A stretch of 21,829 bases of DNA from Porphyra umbilicalis (Eukaryota; Rhodophyta; Bangiophyceae; Bangiales; Bangiaceae), in assembly GCA_002049455.2 (NCBI GenBank), contig KV919332.1, positions 1 through 21,829 on the forward strand, read 5' to 3'. A program made the position numbers and the translations under genes. The notes under the pieces were generated by a model. It searched no databases and was not told the DNA's origin. It saw only the letters and a program-made list of their open reading frames with translations. Of the stretch, positions 18,905-21,829 are shown piece after piece; the first letter of the stretch is position 1; each line of letters starts with the position of its first letter.

Positions 18905-18947
18905 CCGTTCCTGGTCGATGAGGACAGAATTGGGGGATCAGCAATAT
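18905..18947 (-). repeat. Right terminal inverted repeat of the small element
   Basis: Inverted partner of 18554-18596. The plus strand ends CAGCAATA. Confidence 0.8.
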
Positions 18948-19736
18948 CCACAGAAAAGCACCTTTCTCGCTCAATGTGGCTGAGCTTGCGCCATCGAGAG
19001 AATCTGCGTTGACCCCCTGGAGGAGGGCACCGCGCCGCTCGCGAGGCCCCCCTGCGCGCTGTTGCCGACCGCCGCCCTTCGACCGCGCGCCGCGTGGCGC
19101 CGTCGCGGGCGTTGCGGCCGGCGCCCCCGCCCGCGCCGGGCGGCGTGGCGCCCCGCCGCCCGCCCTCGCGCCCCCGCCCGCCGTCGCTGCCACGGGCGGC
19201 AATGGCGGCCGCCGGCGCGGGCGGTCGCGCGCGCCCCGCCCGCGGGCGCGCCGACGTCGGGGCGGCGCCGCCGCCGCGGGGGGACGACGGACGCGCGGCC
19301 GCCCGCCGGGGGTGGGGGGCGGCCCCGCCGGGGCAGACGGCGCCGGCGCCGGCTGGGGGCAGGGCCAGGACGCACCGCCGAGACGTGTGGGGTGGGGGCG
19401 GGTGCCGCGTCCGTGGCGCACCCGCGCCCGCCATTTTTAGTCTGGTCCGTATCCACCAGACGCGCCGCGGCCGTGGTGGCCGCGTGCGCGCCGCTCGCTG
19501 GTTGCTCCCTCCCGCGCCGCCGTGGCGCCCGCCCCACACCCCCGCCGTCCGCGGCGCGCCGACCGCGGCGGCGCGGCAGCCGCCGCCGACCGCCCCCCGC
19601 CCGCCCGCCCGCCCCGCCCGCAGGCCCCACCGACCGACAAACGGGCGCCAGGCGTCCACAGTCAAAACTCCTCCTCCTTCACCCCCCCCCCACGCCCCTC
19701 CACCCCCCCCCCCCACCCCCCCCCCACCCCCCACCC
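18948..19736. other. GC-rich block downstream of the ARM gene, coding status undecided
   Basis: Open frames exist in nearly all phases because of composition. A plus-strand frame starting near 18976 (AELAPSRESALTPWRRAPRR) and a minus-strand frame (ARLVDTDQTKNGGRG near 19445) are the most protein-like, but neither has a motif or clear ends. The last 60 bases (19677-19736) are C-rich tracts just past the stop of the ARM gene. Confidence 0.4.
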
Positions 19737-20717
19737 TCACGCCGGCAGCACCGGCGACATTGGCCGCACCGGCGTCAGCTGCAGGGGCTCCCCCCCCCCC
19801 CGCCCCGAATCACCGCCGCCGCCGCTGCGGCCAGCCGCTGCATCTCGGCATTGACGGTCAAACTCACGGCCACACGGCGGAGGCCCGCGCCCGCGCCCGC
19901 GCCCGCGAGCGCCCCGCGCACGCCCTCGGACACGGCCAAGTTGCACAAGCCGAGCGCCGCCGTCGCCGCCGTCTCAGCGTCCGTGTCGGCAAGGGCGGCG
20001 ACGAGCGCACCGGGCGCGCCCGCCGCCACGAGGGCGGGGTGCGCGTCGGCGACGGCCGACAGCTCGCCGAGCGCGAGGGCGGCGGCGCGGCGCGTCGCCG
20101 CGTCGGCGGGGGGGGGGGGGGGGGGTGCCGCCGGCACCCGCCGCGCCGCCCGCAGACGCGTCGAGGACGCCGACGAGCGGCGGCAGCGCGCCCGCCGCGA
20201 TGAGCGGCATGGCCATATCCGGCAGCTCGGCGAGGTTGGCGAGCGCCCCGACCGCCCACCGGCGGTGGCGGCACCCGCCGCGGCCGCGCCCCCCCCCCCC
20301 CTCCCCCCGCCAGCGGCGGCGCGGCCGCCCGCGCCAGCACCGCCCCCACGCCCGGCGTTTGGGCGACCATGACACGCGCGACCCCCCCCAGGGACAGATT
20401 AAACAGCCCCCGCACCGCCGCCGCCGTGGCGCCGCCGCCCGGCCGCGCGGCGGCAGCGACGAGGTGCGCCCCCCCCCCCCCCCGCCGCAATGTCCGGCGC
20501 CACCCCCGCGTCGCGCGCCAAGTCGGCGACCGCCGCCGCCACGGCGGCGGCGGTGGCATCGTCGGCCCCGCCCCCCCCCCCGACCCCGCGGCGAGGACCG
20601 CGCGCACGCCGCCCGCCGCAACGACGGCGGCGGCACCGCCGGGCACGGCCGCGTCGGCGAGCGAGCGTAGCGCGCCCGCCGCCGCCGCGCGCGCGGCGGC
20701 GCGTGGCGCACCCGCGC

Positions 20718-20763
<46 letters not shown>

Positions 20764-21609
20764 CGCACCGGCCGTGGCGGCGAGCGCGGCGGCGGCCACG
20801 GCGGGGGCGCCCGCCGCCACGAGCGCCGCGCCGAGCGGCGGGTGCCCCGCACCCGCCGCGTCGGCAATCAAGCCGAGCGCCGCCGCCGCCGTGGCCACCG
20901 CCGCCGCCGACGGGGGCGGCGCCGTTGCGGCGGCCAGCGGCGGCAGCGCCGCGGCCGCCGTCGTGGCCGCCCGCCCCCCCCCCCCCCCCCCCCCCCCAGC
21001 GGCGGCGGCGGCGGCCAGATACACGACCCGCGGCGCCGCGTCGGTGAGGGCGCCGACGAGCGCCGCCCGCGCGGCGGGCGCGTCTCGCGGCGACACGGCC
21101 GCAAGGCCCGCCCGCAACACCCCCACCGCCCCCCGCCGCACCGCCGCCGACGGCGCGCCGCCGAGCGCGGCGGTCGCCGCCGCCCACGCGCCCGCGTCGG
21201 CCACCCGCCCGTGGATGAGCCGCGCCTTGGCGTGCGGCGTCGCCACGATATCCGCCAAGGCGGCGGCCGCAAAGGCGGCGGCCGCCTCGCCGCCGCCCCC
21301 CCCCGCCGACGCGTTGAGGGCGGCAACGAGCGGCGGGAGGGCGCCGCGGAGGACGAGCGCCCGGTGGGCGGCGGCGGCGGCGGCAACGTCGGATGCGGGG
21401 CGCCGGGGGCGGGCGCCCGCGCGAGGTTGCGGAGCCCCGCCGCCGCGGAGCGGGCGAGCACCCCGTCCCGCGTTTGGGCGGCGAGGCTCCCGAGCACCTC
21501 GACGAGGGCGGGGGCGGCGAGCGCGTCGCGGCGGCCGCTGCCGGCGAGGGCGGCGGCGCCCATGAGGGCGTAGCGGAGGGACTCGAGGTCCCCGTCGAGG
21601 CCGACAGGG

Positions 21610-21640
<31 letters not shown>

Positions 21641-21829
21641 CCCACCCCCGCCGCCGGGCACGTCGACGAGCGCCGTCCAGTCTGACGCGGCAAGGACGGC
21701 GGCGAGCACCGGCACCGCGCCGGCGCGACCAACTCCCCGTGCGTCGCCGCCTCACACGCGAGCACGCCGAGCGTGTGGAGCAGCTGGCGCGTTAGCGCGC
21801 CCGCCACGGGCCCCGCCGCGCGGGCGGCA
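19737..21829 (-). CDS. Armadillo-repeat protein, 5' end beyond window, about eight frame breaks
   Basis: Read from the right edge, the protein-like track enters as RQLLHTLGVLACEAATHGEL and continues through typical ARM units of about 40 residues: VPVLAAVLAASDWTALVDV; SLRYALMGAAALAGSG; ALVEVLGSLAAQTRDGV with ARSAAAGLRNLA; ALVLRGALPPLVAALNASAG; AAVRRGAVGVLRAGLAAV; AVRGLFNLSLGGVARVMVAQ; ALANLAELPDMAMPLIAAG and ALPPLVGVLDAS; ALALGELSAVADAHPALVAA; AALGLCNLAVSEGVRGAL. It ends LQLTPVRPMSPVLPA, TGA at 19737-19739. ARM proteins are superhelical scaffolds that bind partner proteins; plant-type ARM or Vac8-like proteins are the closest class by feel. Frame changes fall near 21730, 21607-21636, 21400, 20571-20581, 20469-20483, 20240-20301, 20108-20125 and 19790-19801, nearly all at G/C runs. 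A 24-base C run (20974-20997) keeps frame. About 697 residues lie in the window. Confidence 0.8.
20721..20763 (-). repeat. CCG/CGG triplet microsatellite within the ARM gene
   Basis: About 14 uninterrupted triplets coding polyglycine in the minus-strand frame, between two ARM units. The triplet unit preserves frame whatever its length. Confidence 0.8.
20974..20997 (-). repeat. 24-base C run (in frame)
   Basis: Codes eight glycines on the minus strand. Because 24 is a multiple of three and the ARM frame is the same on both sides, the length is probably correct here. Confidence 0.75.
21607..21636 (-). repeat. 30-base G homopolymer in the ARM gene
   Basis: The longest homopolymer in the window, coding about ten prolines on the minus strand. 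The frames before (TALVDVPGGG) and after (GLDGDLESLRYALMG) differ by one, so the true length is more likely 31 or another value with the same remainder. Confidence 0.75.

Larger units (their letters stand above)
18554..18947. mobile_element. Short TA-flanked MITE-like element
   Basis: The ends 18554-18596 and the reverse complement of 18905-18947 match at 41 of 43 positions, both starting TATTGCTGATCCCCCAATTC. The outermost TA on each side may be the duplicated target dinucleotide typical of Tc1/mariner-related elements, with the repeat proper starting TTGCTGATCC. The element is about 390 bp with no coding capacity. Mariner kinship rests only on the TA and the size class. Confidence 0.75.

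Noticed and set aside
1..21829. Giant-virus origin (GC-rich, F-box rich)
   Set aside because: Noncoding mobile elements, signal-peptide proteins with Kozak starts and large spacers fit a nuclear genome better; no viral hallmark gene is seen. Not fully excluded.

Overview
This window reads as nuclear DNA from a GC-rich, intron-poor eukaryote. The supporting signs are two F-box/leucine-rich-repeat-like proteins, a secreted IPT/TIG and beta-propeller protein, an armadillo-repeat protein, Kozak-like starts (GCCGCCATGG, ACCATGG), a TATA-like element and three transposase-less inverted-repeat elements. There are no Shine-Dalgarno operons. A bangiophyte red alga (Porphyra/Pyropia type) would fit, but a haptophyte or another GC-rich protist cannot be excluded, and no sequence here proves the lineage.

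Layout: (1) 1-466, minus strand, the start of a secreted protein that runs off the left edge. (2) 467-2896, ordinary-GC intergenic DNA holding a foldback element with arms of about 240 bp (1380-2155). (3) 2897-4417, plus strand, an intact F-box/LRR-like gene. (4) 4418-8085, intergenic DNA and a very GC-rich block (about 5570-7030) with one convincing minus-strand coding segment. (5) About 8086-9237, plus strand, a Ser-rich, Ala-rich protein ending in coiled coil, split over several reading frames. (6) 9638-11877, minus strand, a secreted PKD-like/IPT/propeller/IPT protein with one frame break. (7) 12832-14255, a candidate 1.4 kb nonautonomous DNA transposon with ACGAA/TTCGT-rich ends. (8) About 15155-16080, plus strand, a probable coding region converging on (9) 16077-17870, minus strand, a second intact F-box protein. 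(10) 18554-18947, a small TA-flanked inverted-repeat element. (11) 19737 to the right edge, minus strand, an armadillo-repeat protein whose reading frame changes about eight times.

The strongest pattern across the window is that good protein sequence repeatedly jumps frame at or near long G or C runs. In most cases one extra base in the run restores the frame. The simplest reading is under-called homopolymers in the assembly, so conventional ORF calling misses or misreads at least three real genes. A biological cause (variable tracts, pseudogenes) remains possible. The genes do not form an obvious pathway: two are probable ubiquitin-ligase adaptors, one is an extracellular sugar-dehydrogenase-fold protein, one is a repeat scaffold, and the rest are unrecognised.
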